Made by a program: the position numbers and the translations under genes. From Wolfiporia cocos (lineage: Eukaryota; Basidiomycota; Agaricomycetes; Polyporales; Phaeolaceae): a DNA stretch of 64,000 bases. The notes beneath the pieces were generated by a model that saw only the letters and a program-made list of their open reading frames with translations, was not told the origin of the DNA and did no database searches. Positions within the stretch are counted from its first letter, which is position 1. Each line of letters opens with the position of its first letter. The stretch covers positions 3,844,001-3,908,000 of the forward strand of contig JACCLO010000004.1 of the NCBI GenBank assembly GCA_029448655.1, read 5' to 3'. Shown here piece after piece: positions 1-10,264 of the stretch.

Positions 1-896
1 CAATAGCGTCGATTTCATCAATGAAGATGATGGCGGGCGCGTTCTCCCGCGCTAGTCGGAACACGTCGCGGACCATGCGGGGCCCTTCACCAAGGTACTT
101 CTGCACGAATTCACTACCGACGACGCGAATGAAGGATGCGGTTGTGTGATGCGCGACGGCCTTGACGAGCATGGTTTTACCTGTACCTATTGAATTTATC
201 TGAGTCGCCGCATTATCGGGAGAATGGATGGCATACATACCTGGCGGGCCGTAGAGTAGAACACCTCTTGGTGGGTCTATACCAATCTTCTTGTACAAGT
301 CGAAGTGGGTCAACGGAAGCTCAACCGCCTCACGAATCTCCTGCTTCTGCAAGTCCATGCCGCCAACATCTTGGTATGTCACGTCGGGCTTCTCTTCCTT
401 GCCCAGCATTGCAATGGAAGAGTCCGCCTCGGGCGGGAGGATGTCCACGAGCGCGTTTGAATGCCGGTGGAGAGCGACGGACGATGAGGGCTTGAGGAGC
501 TCGCGGTCAAGAGTTGACAAAATGCTGACGACATAATTCGAGCCGGTCGTCGAGCCAACAATACCGGTTTGCTGGTCTATGGGCTCGAGGAATTGGCCGA
601 TGACGAGTGGTACGGATTGGATGCGTTTCACTTCTTCCTGCGCGCGGATGAGCTCGCGCTTGAGGTTCGCCTGCTCGTCCTTCACGTAGCTCTCTTGGAT
701 TTCAAGCATCTCGAGATGCCGGACGAGCTTCTTGTACTTTATGTACAGGTCCTCCTCCTGCAGCTCTTGAAAGAGTGCTGCTTTCTCTGTCACGACGTGC
801 TCGAACGTCGGTTCCTGCACAGCAATCTGAGCAAGTGTTTTCCATCAGTCCGGTATCACGCACATGCTTCTGAATCTCAATGCCGATTTCATCCAT
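1..896 (-). CDS. RPT3: 26S proteasome regulatory subunit 6B (Rpt3), C-terminus beyond window
   Basis: This is an AAA+ ATPase subunit of the proteasome base ring, which unfolds ubiquitinated substrates. Reading on the minus strand, exons are 864-896, 241-826 and <1-186. The N-terminus starts [11 protein letters not shown], then comes a coiled-coil segment around [15 protein letters not shown], the OB segment ([24 protein letters not shown]), the linker [11 protein letters not shown], a Walker A GPPGTGKTM, the pore-region [19 protein letters not shown] and a Walker B IIFIDEID at the window edge. The [19 protein letters not shown] stretch and the AVAHHTT that precedes it are typical of Rpt3 rather than other Rpt paralogues. 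The 54-nt intron at 187-240 splits the Walker A loop. The first intron (827-863) would be only 37 nt. The C-terminal half of the ATPase domain lies outside the window. It diverges from CBC2, with 182 bp between start codons. Confidence 0.92.
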
Positions 897-1078
897 GGTT
901 GCAGCGAAGAGTAGTAAAGCAGAGTGTGGTCGTTCCAGTCGCGGTGCAAGCTGACGCGGCTCGACGCGTTCCGCGCGCCTGGGGAGTCGGTCACCTGACC
1001 CATCTTGGATTTGGTCGGTATCGACTCCGCGAGTTCGCCGGATTGCACTCAGATTGGGAAGAGCCATAGCCTGCAGCC

Positions 1079-1919
1079 ATGGCGCACGTCGTAACACCAC
1101 TTGACCAGCCCTCGAATTACAAGGACTCGCAAGCGCGGGTCGACCGCCAGAAGCAGAACGAGCTCCTGGCAAGGTCCACAACGCTTTATGTGCACACTTC
1201 CACTTGTGGTGGTATTGGGATGCCTGTGCTGACCTGACCACTGTATTCAATGCTAGATCGGTAACTTAAGTTTCTACACAACAGAAGAACAGATCTATGA
1301 GCTTTTCTCAAAGTGTACCAGCCCCGAGGAGGGAGGCGGCATCAAGCGTATTATCATGGGCCTTGACAGAAACACGAGGTGCGTGCCGTCACCAAGTCGA
1401 AGTAGACGGCGCATTGACTTTAGCTTTTCAGAACGCCATGCGGATTCTGTTTCGTCGAGTACTACACACACGCAGAGGCGTTGGCGTGTCTGCGCTATGT
1501 AAGCGGCACGAAGCTCGACGAGCGCATCATCCGGTGCGACCTCGACCTGGGGTACCGCGAAGGCAGGCAGTTCGGCAGAGGCAAGAGCGGCGGTCAGGTA
1601 CGTCCTCCGTCGCCACGCTACAGAGGCGATGCGACAGCTGTTACCCCAGGTCCGGGACGAGCACCGGCAAGACTACGACCCAGGACGCGGCGGCTGGGGC
1701 GCCCAGGCACAGCGGCTGGAGATCGAGCGGCGGAGAGAGGTGGAGGAGCGCTACGCCGATGCGCAGGAGGGTCCGGGTGCCGTGGCGGGTGGCGGTGGCG
1801 ACTGGAAGGATGCGGGCACCGCAGACAACCCGCTCAAGCGCGCGCGCTCCCCGGAGGACGAGGGGGACGGTGGGAGGGCGGTGCGTCACCCTCTTCGACC
1901 TGCCAGGTGGCTGAACTGA
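1079..1919 (+). CDS. CBC2: Nuclear cap-binding protein subunit 2 (CBP20)
   Basis: This is the small subunit of the nuclear cap-binding complex, which binds the m7G cap of pol II transcripts through an RRM. Exons are 1079-1189, 1257-1378, 1432-1597 and 1650-1919, giving 222 residues. Visible features are the N-terminal cap-stacking segment ([16 protein letters not shown]), RNP2 [23 protein letters not shown]1 [14 protein letters not shown], and the family-specific tail [30 protein letters not shown], whose Arg/Asp/Tyr residues fold over the cap. All three introns join in frame. The last 60 residues are acidic and Arg-rich and probably disordered. Start choice rests on the good context at 1079 and the match to the family's N-terminus. 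Confidence 0.93.
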
Positions 1920-2535
1920 TAATCCTCACAACTTAAAGGGTGCCCGCGCACGGATGGACGATCCCGACCACGATGCACGGATGTGATACGTGCGATGGGC
2001 AGTGCTTGTACAATACATGTGTGCGTGTCAATTCGTTCCAGATACCAGAAAAGCAGAAGCACCGAGCGACTGCGGACGGACGGACTGCTATACTTGAGTC
2101 CGGCTACGAGAACGCCACCATGATTGCGGACCAATATGACTGACAGACAGACTCGGGTTCGGCGTCTCGCCACAAGCTTCATTCTTGCACATCGCACTAT
2201 ATTCGGCGTTCACGACCCTGACACACTGTAGCTGCCATCCGGCGACTCACAGAGACAAGGTGCGGAATGCGAAGTACCCTGGGTAGCTAACCACGGGAGA
2301 ACTCCTCGCTTCGGAGGCAGTCCTGTGAAGCTCACGTACCGGAGATGCGGTAGGCACGGCGTGTTCCCAGCATTCCAATGAACACGAACACGAGCTTGGA
2401 TTCCGAATACCCTGATGATCCATCCCATCATCCCGAGAACAGACAGAGGCGCTGGCTGCGTCACGAGTTTATTGTAGCGCGTAGAGATATTCGGATGGGA
2501 CCCTGACGGCAAAGCCCAGACAGGACACGGGGCCC

Positions 2536-3398
2536 TCAGTAGATGACGTGCGCACGGAGGAGGTACTTTGTGTTGTGCACTTTGTGTCCAAAGTAGGTCA
2601 TATGCATACGGCGCACGAGACGGTGCGCCTCGGAGACGGACGCCATGCGCACATAGAAGCGTGACACCAACGAGAGCACCTGCTCTGTCATTCTGGAACA
2701 GTCTCTCAGTATGCGAGTATCGCGTCAGGATGGGGGATGCGCACGGCTCCAGCTTCACGATCTCCTTCTGCCCGCCCTGCGTCCCCGCCAGCTTGTACCC
2801 TTTCAGATATTCCCGCAGTGCTTCCTGCGTCATTTTGCCTGGGAGTCCGGATAGTATGACGCTCCGGCCGCAGCTCGTCACGCCGCCATCTGGTCCGTCG
2901 CCTATAACGAGTCCACGCTGCGCGGCCTCGATCCGACCCTGCGCACCTCGCGTTCGCATCGGGCGGGAAGTTGATGGCTCAGCGGGCAGCGCTTGGATGA
3001 GCTTTCCGCCCAACTGCGAGTTGTGCAGCGTCTTGACCATGGAGGACAGGACGATCGAGTGTGTGGTGGTGATCCAGGCACGCCCGGTCGGGACGAAGCC
3101 ATGGTAGTCCATCGAGACTGGGCTCGCGTAAGTCCTCAAACAATCACCGTCGATGGACTGGGGTTACGTACCACCAGCGATGTTGTCAACTTTTTGTTTC
3201 GCACATAAACGGCGCACATCGGACGGCAGGGCCGTCCGGGGTAGGTCGTAGACCAAGATGGACGTCTGGGATGCTGGGCTCGGGAGTCAGACCCATGGAG
3301 GATGAATAGCACGCACACAGACCGTTGTTCAGCTTGCCCGCATTGTATATAGCGGTGGGCAGTCGCTGACCAGCTCTCGCTGCCGCTGCCGCCGACAT
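2536..3398 (-). CDS. Tandem RRM-like RNA-binding protein, function unknown
   Basis: I do not recognise a named orthologue. Minus-strand exons 3317-3398, 3172-3273, 2745-3117 and 2536-2692 give 237 residues with all junctions in frame; the first donor could also lie a few bases upstream. The N-terminus (MSAAAAARAGQRLPTAIYNA) is basic and lacks acidic residues, like a mitochondrial presequence. An RRM-like unit follows (TSILVYDLPRTALPSDVRRL, then GRAWITTTHS), then a basic linker, then a second unit (GRSVILSGLPGKMTQEALRE), ending FGHKVHNTKYLLRAHVIY. An in-frame upstream Met at 3485 could extend the protein by 29 residues. Mitochondrial RNA binding is an inference from the presequence-like start and the two RRM-like halves. 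The gene is convergent with CBC2. Confidence 0.6.
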
Positions 3399-4221
3399 TG
3401 CGCCTCGATGGTGGCAAAATAGAGTAGCGTGAGAAACGCGCCCGACGGGGCGGAGAGTCGTGGGCGCCTGTTTTGCAGCGCTCACCTAGACTCGTGCCCG
3501 CAGCTTCGTCTTCTGAGCCCGTTCCCATCGCAAAGCATAGATTCTGTTCTGGCTGCTCCCATCGGTAAAACCGTGATCTCGCACGGCGACCGTGACACAC
3601 CGGGGTCATTAATCCACCGCGCTGTTCCAGCATGGAGGTCTTCTAGTCCTAGTCTTGGCGAGTCAAACGGAAAGACGCGGTGCTGGCGACGGATCTAGTC
3701 AGCGTCGGAGGCCATGTAATGGAGATGACCACGCACTCCGTGCGGTGGCGCCGCGCGCGTGCGCAGGGTCGGCCGAGCAGTGGGCGCACCGCTGGCCGGC
3801 AGGGGCCGGGATGGACGGCGGGCCCTCCCGACGCCAGCGATCGCACGACGAGCGCCGACGTCGGGCCGTGCGTCGGGGTCGAGAACGTCGCCACATGAGT
3901 CGATCACCTGCCGTATCGGGCAAAACATGACGCAAGAGGCAGCTTGACGCTGACGAAGAACGGCGTCCAGCTCGTGCCCACCAAGACTAGAACGTTCACC
4001 GAACATGCCCCCTCATCCATCGCATGACTAACTTCCGGTTCCCAGACCCGAGTTCGCTCTGCAGATGCTCTGGCCCGCACCCTCCTGCGGTCGACGCATA
4101 AAAGCCATGGCGCCTCGCCGACTCGTTCCCAAGCTCATCAAGTCATCCCAGACCAGCTTTCCTCCCAGGCCTCCTCCCCATCCCTCTTCGAGTACCCCTC
4201 GAGTCACACAACCTCGTCGCC
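3399..4221. other. Intergenic, GC-rich; no gene assigned
   Basis: This 820-bp stretch separates the divergent RRM and opsin genes and must hold both promoters. The part 3690-3900 is very GC-rich and open in several frames on both strands, but no set of exons gave a recognisable protein. The last 150 bp before 4222 is C/T-rich, as expected for the 5' leader of a highly expressed fungal gene. Confidence 0.4.
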
Positions 4222-5185
4222 ATGGCCAACCACGCGTTGAACCTCAACCCCCCCAACGCTGACCTTCACATCTCCACCCATGGCTCTGACTGGTTGTGGG
4301 CGGCATTCTCGGTGTTCGCCTTCTCCCTCCTCGTCATGATTGTCTTGGACCTCTTGGTATGTCACCGCACTCTTCTCCTGTGTGGCATTGTCTAACCTTT
4401 CCGCAGCGTCCTCGGGGTACCCGCCTGTTCCACCAACTTGCTGTCATCATCCTGGCCACGTTCACCATCGGTTACTTCTCCATGGCATCTGACCTCGGTG
4501 CTACCCCTATCGCGGTCGAGTTCCGTGGCCACGGCAGCGACCCCACGCGCCAGATCTGGGTATGTTCCCGTATCATTACACCGCTACGTTCGCAATACTC
4601 AACGTTCCCCTATCCAGTATGTGCGCTACATCCAGTGGTTCATCACCTTCCCCCTCTCTCTCCTTGAGGTCCTGCTTGCCACTGGCCTGTCGCTTTCGGA
4701 CATCACGACCACCCTCTTCATGGCCATCGTCGTTGTCATTTGCGGCCTTGTCGGTGCCCTCGTCCACAGCACCTACAAGTGGGGCTACTATGTTTTCGGT
4801 GTCGCGGCCCTCTTCTACATCTGGTATGTCTCCTTTGTTTTTGCGATATAAAATTGTGGCTTACCGATCTTTTTACAGGTACGTGCTCCTCTGGCACGGT
4901 GCCCAGACTACCTTCCCCGGCGGTGGCGTCTTGCGCCCCGGCTACCTCCGCTCCGCCGGCTTCCTCGCATTCATGCTCATCACCTACCCCATCTGCTGGG
5001 CGTGCTCCGAGGGCGGCAACGTCATCTCGAACACATCCGAGATGATCTGGTACGGTATCCTCGACATCCTCGCCGGCCCGGGCTTCCTCTTCTTCTTCCT
5101 CTGGCACCTGCGCGACGTCGACTACGCGACGTTCGGCCTGAGCTCCGGCAAGTACACCGACACCGCGGAGAAGGTTGGCGCGTGA
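4222..5185 (+). CDS. Opsin-related membrane protein (HSP30/Yro2/Mrh1 type) lacking the retinal lysine
   Basis: This is a seven-transmembrane protein of the microbial-rhodopsin fold, 266 residues, exons 4222-4356, 4407-4559, 4618-4823 and 4879-5185. Helices are visible at about residues 25-45, 53-72, 98-118, 122-143, 147-165, 185-205 and 222-245. The helix-C motif reads RYIQWFITFPLSLLEVLL: the position of the bacteriorhodopsin proton acceptor Asp85 is Gln, and the Asp96 position is Glu. In helix G the motif is ILDILAGPGF, where bacteriorhodopsin has LDVSAKVGF, so the Schiff-base Lys is replaced by Gly. It therefore should not bind retinal covalently. Family members in yeasts (HSP30, YRO2, MRH1) are plasma-membrane stress-induced proteins; a chaperone-like or regulatory role is known of the family, not shown here. 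Confidence 0.9.
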
Positions 5186-5968
5186 GCGCATCCCGCTCTC
5201 CCCTCACCGGCTGTCTCCCTCCGGCTTCCTGGAGGCGGTGCGGTTGACTCAAAACTGACGACGTATTATGCTTGTTACGACTGATGCCTCTTTCCTTGTA
5301 TGCTCACCTTCATTCGCGCTATCTGTATTGGTTACTATCCCTTCGCCGTGTCCATCTTACTAATTGTTTTGGCCCCTGTAACAACGCTCGACGCCCTCGG
5401 TCATTTGTTTGTAGAATACGTCGTCTACTAATGTACCCTTCCCGACGAGGTCGCTGTTGTGCATTAGATCTCGTGTAATAGAAGTTGACATGCTCCGCTC
5501 ATGAATGTGTGATGCTCGGCTTGACCCGCCTCTGGATCAACCCAGGGAGTCTTCTACTGTGGCGCTGATCACAGCATTACGGTCCGATCACGGCAGCAAT
5601 AGCCCATATTACAGTCGACTATGGCCCAGTCACTTCGACTGGATGAATAGGATATGATTTCGAGAACGATCTATTCCCCGCTGTGAGCGATGATCGCAGA
5701 TCGTCGAGGGAAAAACTCGGTCTCTCCTTTGATGAGCACAGATATGCGATATGGATATGGTTCATGTAATGTCGACGACTTCGTCTGTACGATATTCCAT
5801 GCAAAAGAGTCCAATATGCTGAAGGAGGAGGAGGAGGAGCTTGAACCTCGTGCGCGCCCGCGTCGCATCAAGCGCCCATCGGGCGACCAGGTCCCGAACA
5901 GGCAAGTGCGCAAGCCACATCTTGCTCTTAGCCACACCCACCGCCTCACCGCGTGCGCTATCGATAAT
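5186..5968. other. Intergenic region between opsin and SNRNP27
   Basis: This holds the opsin 3' UTR and the SNRNP27 promoter. Long open stretches exist around 5670-5950 on both strands, but they show no recognisable protein, and those on the plus strand run into the SNRNP27 leader. Confidence 0.4.
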
Positions 5969-6977
5969 ATGTCTTCCCGCCACGACTACCGGCGGCGGGA
6001 CCGCAGCCACGAGCGGGACGATCGCGATGCGCGAGAGCGATACGGGCGGCCCCGCGACGCCCCGCGCAGAAGCCGGTCGAGGAGCCCGCCGAGGAGAGGC
6101 GTGGAGCGGGACCGGCGGCCAGGTGCGTCGACAACACTGCTATATGCACGCTTTCGGTGACTCATATTTGCTCTGGACAGACAGGAGAGAATATGCTAGG
6201 GATCGCGAGCGCGACAGGCGCGACGACCGCCGGGACGACCGCCGGCGGGACGACAGGGACAGACGGGACCATGACCGCGAGCGGGAGCGGGACGGGAAGA
6301 AAGACCCGCCTCCGCGGGACAAAGACAGGGACAGGGGGAAAGAGCGCGAGCGTGACTCAGAGCGGCCGCGAGAGCGGGAAGCGCGGCCGGGCGAGCACCC
6401 GCCCGAGCGCGACGCCAGGCCTGAGAGCAGTCGTGCCGCCGCCGAGCCGGACCGCTCGCGTCCTGGTATGTGGTGTGCGTTCCCTCGGACATGAGGTGGG
6501 TCTCACACTTGCTCGAGCTCCAGCGCCGGCGTCGGAAGAGCCGCCCCCTGCGCGCACGCGACAGGACTCCGAGATGCTGGTCGACGGCCCGGAGGAGGGC
6601 GAGGAGATGGACGCGGCCAATGAGGACGACGCTGATATGATGGCTATGATGGGGCTGTCAGGCTTTGGAAGCACAAAGGTGTGTGATCAGAAATCCGCTG
6701 AACGGCGGCGGATATTCATCCTGTCGTGATTCGTGATATTATGATCCAGGGAAAGCACGTCGAAGGCAACCAGGAGGGCTCTGTGCAGATCAAGAAGATG
6801 CGTACTTGGCGACAGTACATGAACCGGTGCGCGTTGGGTCTGACTCGTCTGTTGTAATATTCTGACATGAAGATCACGCATCAATCAGACGTGGAGGGTT
6901 CAACAGGCAGGCGCTGTCTTTGCATTGACTCGAGCTCCACTGACTGTTCTCTCAGGCCTCTGGACAAGATTAAGTAA
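5969..6977 (+). CDS. SNRNP27: U4/U6.U5 tri-snRNP-associated 27 kDa protein (SNRNP27/DUF1777)
   Basis: This is a component of the tri-snRNP that influences 5' splice-site definition. Exons 5969-6122, 6181-6465, 6524-6678, 6750-6826, 6889-6906 and 6956-6977 give 236 residues. The N-terminal two thirds is an RS/RD/RE-rich low-complexity region (RSRSRSPPRR, runs of RDDRR and RERERD). The conserved C-terminus carries an acidic helix (EEMDAANEDDADMMAMMGL), GFGSTKGKHVEGN and the terminal block TWRQYMNRRGGFNRPLDKIK, which matches the family's RQYMNRKGGFNRPLD signature. Joining exon 5 to exon 6 requires a GC donor (AACAG then GC at 6907) and an AG acceptor at 6954-6955. No GT donor preserves the conserved end. 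Confidence 0.9.
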
Positions 6978-7491
6978 TGTGGCTCTGTGGAACCGCTCAG
7001 TTTCATACTTCTCTGATCTGCGGCAGAAAAGTGATACAGTTGAGTCATGCCTCGTTCACTGCGCTACTATGATCTTCTACCAAAGTTTGACCACATAATA
7101 TACCGAGCGGCGATGCGCGCTGAGCTGCTCTCGATGTTATCTATGACGGACATTTACGCGATTCATTGCGGGTATAGCCCAATGGCGTTTGATCCTCGGT
7201 CGCGGTATGACCGCTCGAGAGTGTACTTACCGCGCGCGAACGATTCAACGAACATCGGTCAATTCTATAGTGACGCGTATGTGTATGCCATGGAAGTCCG
7301 ATAAGCATTCAAAACTAAGTGGTACTACAGACGAGGGATACGGGAAGTAGTGGGACCATGAGACAAGGCGTGGCGCGGCATGACATTCGGGAGAATGCAG
7401 GCGAGGAAGGAGCGAAACAGAATGGCTGGAGAGAACGGACTGCATCGCGCTTGCGCTCTGGTACTCTGCCCCAACGCACGACTAATGCTGC
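6978..7491. other. Convergent intergenic region
   Basis: This lies between the 3' ends of SNRNP27 and SUI1. An 85-codon open frame at 7047-7304 starts close to the SNRNP27 stop and has no recognisable domain. I read the region as two 3' UTRs. Confidence 0.4.
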
Positions 7492-8016
7492 TTAGAAACC
7501 GTGGATCTTGATGGAGTTCCTGGGCAAGCCCTCTTCGACGAGGAAGTTCGAGATCTTGAGACGCTGATCACCCTGAAGCTGGATGACTTGGCCAGCCTCC
7601 TCATCATCGACGAGGGTTCCGTTGCAGGCGAATTCCTGTGACGCGGATGCGCTGTCAGCCGCCACTGCCGGCGGGGAACCCGCCAGGCACGCACCTTCTT
7701 GAATGCCTTCAAGAGCTTCTTCGCATCGTACTCTGCGCACGCCGCCGCATGTCAACCTCACGTACCGCGGGCCCGGGCGTGGAAACGAACGCACCTTTGG
7801 GTAAGCCCTGCAGCGTCGTCAGCGTCTTGCGCCCGTTCCGTTGCTGGATGCGGATGTGGATATAGTTCTGCTGCGATCCAACGTCTGCGTTGTTTCCGAG
7901 CGGGTCTCCCTCGTCTGCGAAGGGGTCTGCAAAAACGCAGCGGGTGAGCGAGATCGATAAGCGCGTCGTCGCTGTGGGTGGCGCTCACCGAAGGTGTTGA
8001 GGTTCTGCACGCTCAT
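7492..8016 (-). CDS. SUI1: Translation initiation factor eIF1 (Sui1)
   Basis: eIF1 binds the 40S subunit near the P site and enforces start-codon stringency. Minus-strand exons 7989-8016, 7795-7926, 7695-7732 and 7492-7635 give 113 residues, the usual size. Recognised blocks are MSVQNLNTFGDPFADEG, YIHIRIQQRNGRKTLTTLQG, EYDAKKLLKAFKK, EFACNGTLVDDEEAGQVIQL and the C-terminus ISNFLVEEGLPRNSIKIHGF. The start codon sits in a weak context (C at -3, A at +4), which is also seen in eIF1 genes of other eukaryotes and underlies negative autoregulation. It diverges from the FYV7-like gene. Confidence 0.95.
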
Positions 8017-8309
8017 GCGACGGTCGTGGGGTTGCAACGAAGAGTTTGTGGAAAAAAACTGGGTGGGGGTTGTGGTCGCTGCGGTGCAGAGAAAGAGTGG
8101 AGGTGTGGAGGTGGTGAGCTGACTGGAGCGGACAGTCCTCGGCTGCCGTCTTATAGCCACAGTTTATGTAATCGAGATCGAGTCCGACGGCTCTCTGGGC
8201 GCTTGCGGCACGCTCTTATTTCGTCCATCTCGCCCAATCTCTGCTCTGCGAGTCCTGCTGGAGCCTTCTCGGTGCTTGCTTGCTGTGCCCCCGCCCCATT
8301 CAACGCACG
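8017..8309. promoter_or_regulatory. Bidirectional upstream region of SUI1 and FYV7-like gene
   Basis: Only 293 bp separate the two divergent start codons, so both promoters and 5' leaders must lie here. Both genes serve ribosome function, which makes co-regulation plausible. No specific factor site was identified. Confidence 0.5.
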
Positions 8310-9031
8310 ATGGTCGCTCCCTCCGCCGAGCCGAGGAAGAGGAAGCCGCCCACTTTCCGGCACCTCCCACTCAACCGCGGTGCGTACCTAGGTGTCTTGT
8401 CATTGTAACTCGGTGCACTGCCACTTATGCTGTGCCGCGCTCTGCAGCCAAGAAACTCAAGCGTTCCTGGGTTGAGGTACAAAAAATTAAAAGCAAATGG
8501 AAGGCGCAGAAGCGCAAGGAGGGCATTGTCACGAAGGGTAGACAAATCGATGAGCTGCTGGCGGAGGAGGACGAGGCGGAGGAGGACGAGGCGGAGAACG
8601 ACAGCGGAGCGCCAGAAGAACGTGCCGGTGACTTGCCGGAGCATGTAGACGGCTCCAGTAGGGAAGTTAGTGGGGAAGATGATAGTGATGAAGACTCAGA
8701 AGACTCCATCGGCGCGGTGCCGGAAGAGAGAAGCCCACCGCCGTCCAAGAAAAGGAAGCAGGCGCATCCCGAAAAGCCTGCAGAACAAAGACCAACTCTG
8801 CGAGAGCTGCAGAAGCAGGCTTACTCCCGCTCTTCGCTGCATACGTACAAGTCCGACCCTTTGCACCGACGTCGAGGCGCTGCACCTAAAACCGGTGACA
8901 GACATGCCGAGCACGGACGAGGAAACGGGAGAGGGGACTTCTCCGGGGGCCGCGACGGAGGCCGAGGACAGCCCGACATGCGACTGCGGATGAATGCAAT
9001 GCTCGAGAAGATAAAACGAGATTTCGCATAG
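8310..9031 (+). CDS. rRNA-processing protein, FYV7 family (probable)
   Basis: Two exons, 8310-8379 and 8448-9031, encode 217 residues. The N-terminus (KPPTFRHLPLNRAKKLKRSW) followed by VEVQKIKSKWKAQKRKEG is the basic, helix-forming block I associate with FYV7/CCDC59-type pre-rRNA processing factors. A strongly acidic middle (about residues 55-100, built on a tandem GAGGAGGACGAGGCG repeat), a KKRKQ basic patch and a Gly/Arg-rich region near residues 180-200 follow. The C-terminus RMNAMLEKIKRDFA also fits that family. The composition suggests a nucleolar protein. The assignment is by motif resemblance only; another small basic ribosome-biogenesis protein is possible. Confidence 0.6.
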
Positions 9032-9142
9032 GATGCGTTCGAAAAGACTGGAAGGTCGACCGGTCTATGCCGATCTAGTCGCTCTGATCATAAGCACCCA
9101 ACAAGAATACACGCGACGATGTTCTGTCAATTCTTCTCAATC

Positions 9143-10264
9143 CTACTCCGCCTTTCCGCCTTTCGACCCTTCGCCTTCAGAGTCTGTCTTCGCTTTCACG
9201 AATCGCTCTTCCAAACTCCCGAGTAATAATGGTTTTGGGCTCGTCACTGTCGTTGTCGCAGACAGCGCCTGCGGGTGCTCGCTGAGATGGCCCGGGCTCG
9301 GGTCATCGAGCTCATCCACAAGACCCAGCGCCTTTTGTTCCGAGCTTTCCGCACCAGCATGCGGCATTGTTGTCGCTGCTTCCATCGCAGGCAAGACGAG
9401 CGGACTCGGCGGTGGACTGCGTGAGCTCGATCGGCGCGCGTCTTCATGTAGGAATGGGATCGGCGAGAAAATGGGCGTTGTGGGGGCGGAGAGGGTGTTG
9501 ATACTGACGGGCGCATGTCCGATGGCGGGCTGCCCATTGGCTTGTTCTTGGGAAATGGGGAATGCGTCCCAGGTCGAGGTAACGAGGAGAGTCTTCTCAA
9601 CCGCGCGTAGGTACTTGCCCAGGAACTTGTAGTGTTCGGTAGGACGCAAGCAGAGCTCGCATAGGCGCTGGATGGTGAACGGCGGACTCCTTGTAACGAT
9701 AACGCTTGTCATCGGAGCGCACAAGATTGCAGCGAATGGCTCACTGTTCAAACTCGTCAAGTTGTGCAAAGATGGATTGTTTGAAATCCGCTGCCTCCTG
9801 CTCCGTCAAAATGTTCTTTGGTGCTTCATTAGGATTTGATGGATCGCGCGGGCGTGACGGGAAGGACGGAAGTTTGAGTCCTCCGGGGCGAGGCGCAGCT
9901 TTGACCGTAGACCTGTTGTATTCGCCTTTGACTTGCCCAGATAAGAAGAGCGCAATGTTCTACATCGTCTGAATACGCCGCCCGTATGCAGAGTCCATGT
10001 TTCGGCGCACCTGATCTATTCTCTGCTTTATGACATCGCGCAGCATGGTCCACTTCGAGACACTTCGGCATAAGCGAGGTCAGTTGCATGTCCTGACCGA
10101 GCATCGACGCGCATACTCGACGTTGTCAGAGGTTGATACCTCTTGCAGAACCTCATCGTGCTCTGCCAACTCGATGCATCGTTTCAGCCACCATGTAAAG
10201 CTAGAGCGGACCTCACTATACCTGGAATCCACGCGGGGATCGAGCTTTCCTGCTTTGCGTCCAT
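9143..10264 (-). CDS. Protein phosphatase 4 regulatory subunit 2 (PPP4R2-like)
   Basis: This is a regulatory subunit of PP4, which acts in DNA-damage signalling and centrosome function. Minus-strand exons 10222-10264, 10140-10162, 10011-10052, 9745-9959 and 9143-9689 give 289 residues with every join in frame. The N-terminal half carries EHDEVLQEWTMLRDVIKQRI and, after the fourth intron, PPFTIQRLCELCLRPTEHYK followed by FLGKYLRAVEKTLLVTSTWD, which is the PPP4R2 signature (FTIQRLCELL, KFLRAVEKNVMVVS in animals). The C-terminal 150 residues are Ser/Pro/Glu-rich and probably disordered, which is usual. The gene is convergent with the FYV7-like gene and divergent from the lipid phosphatase. Confidence 0.82.

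Noticed and set aside
3695..4006. Open frames on both strands in GC-rich DNA between the RRM and opsin genes
   Set aside because: Several overlapping frames are open because stops are rare in GC-rich sequence. No set of exons gave a conserved protein.
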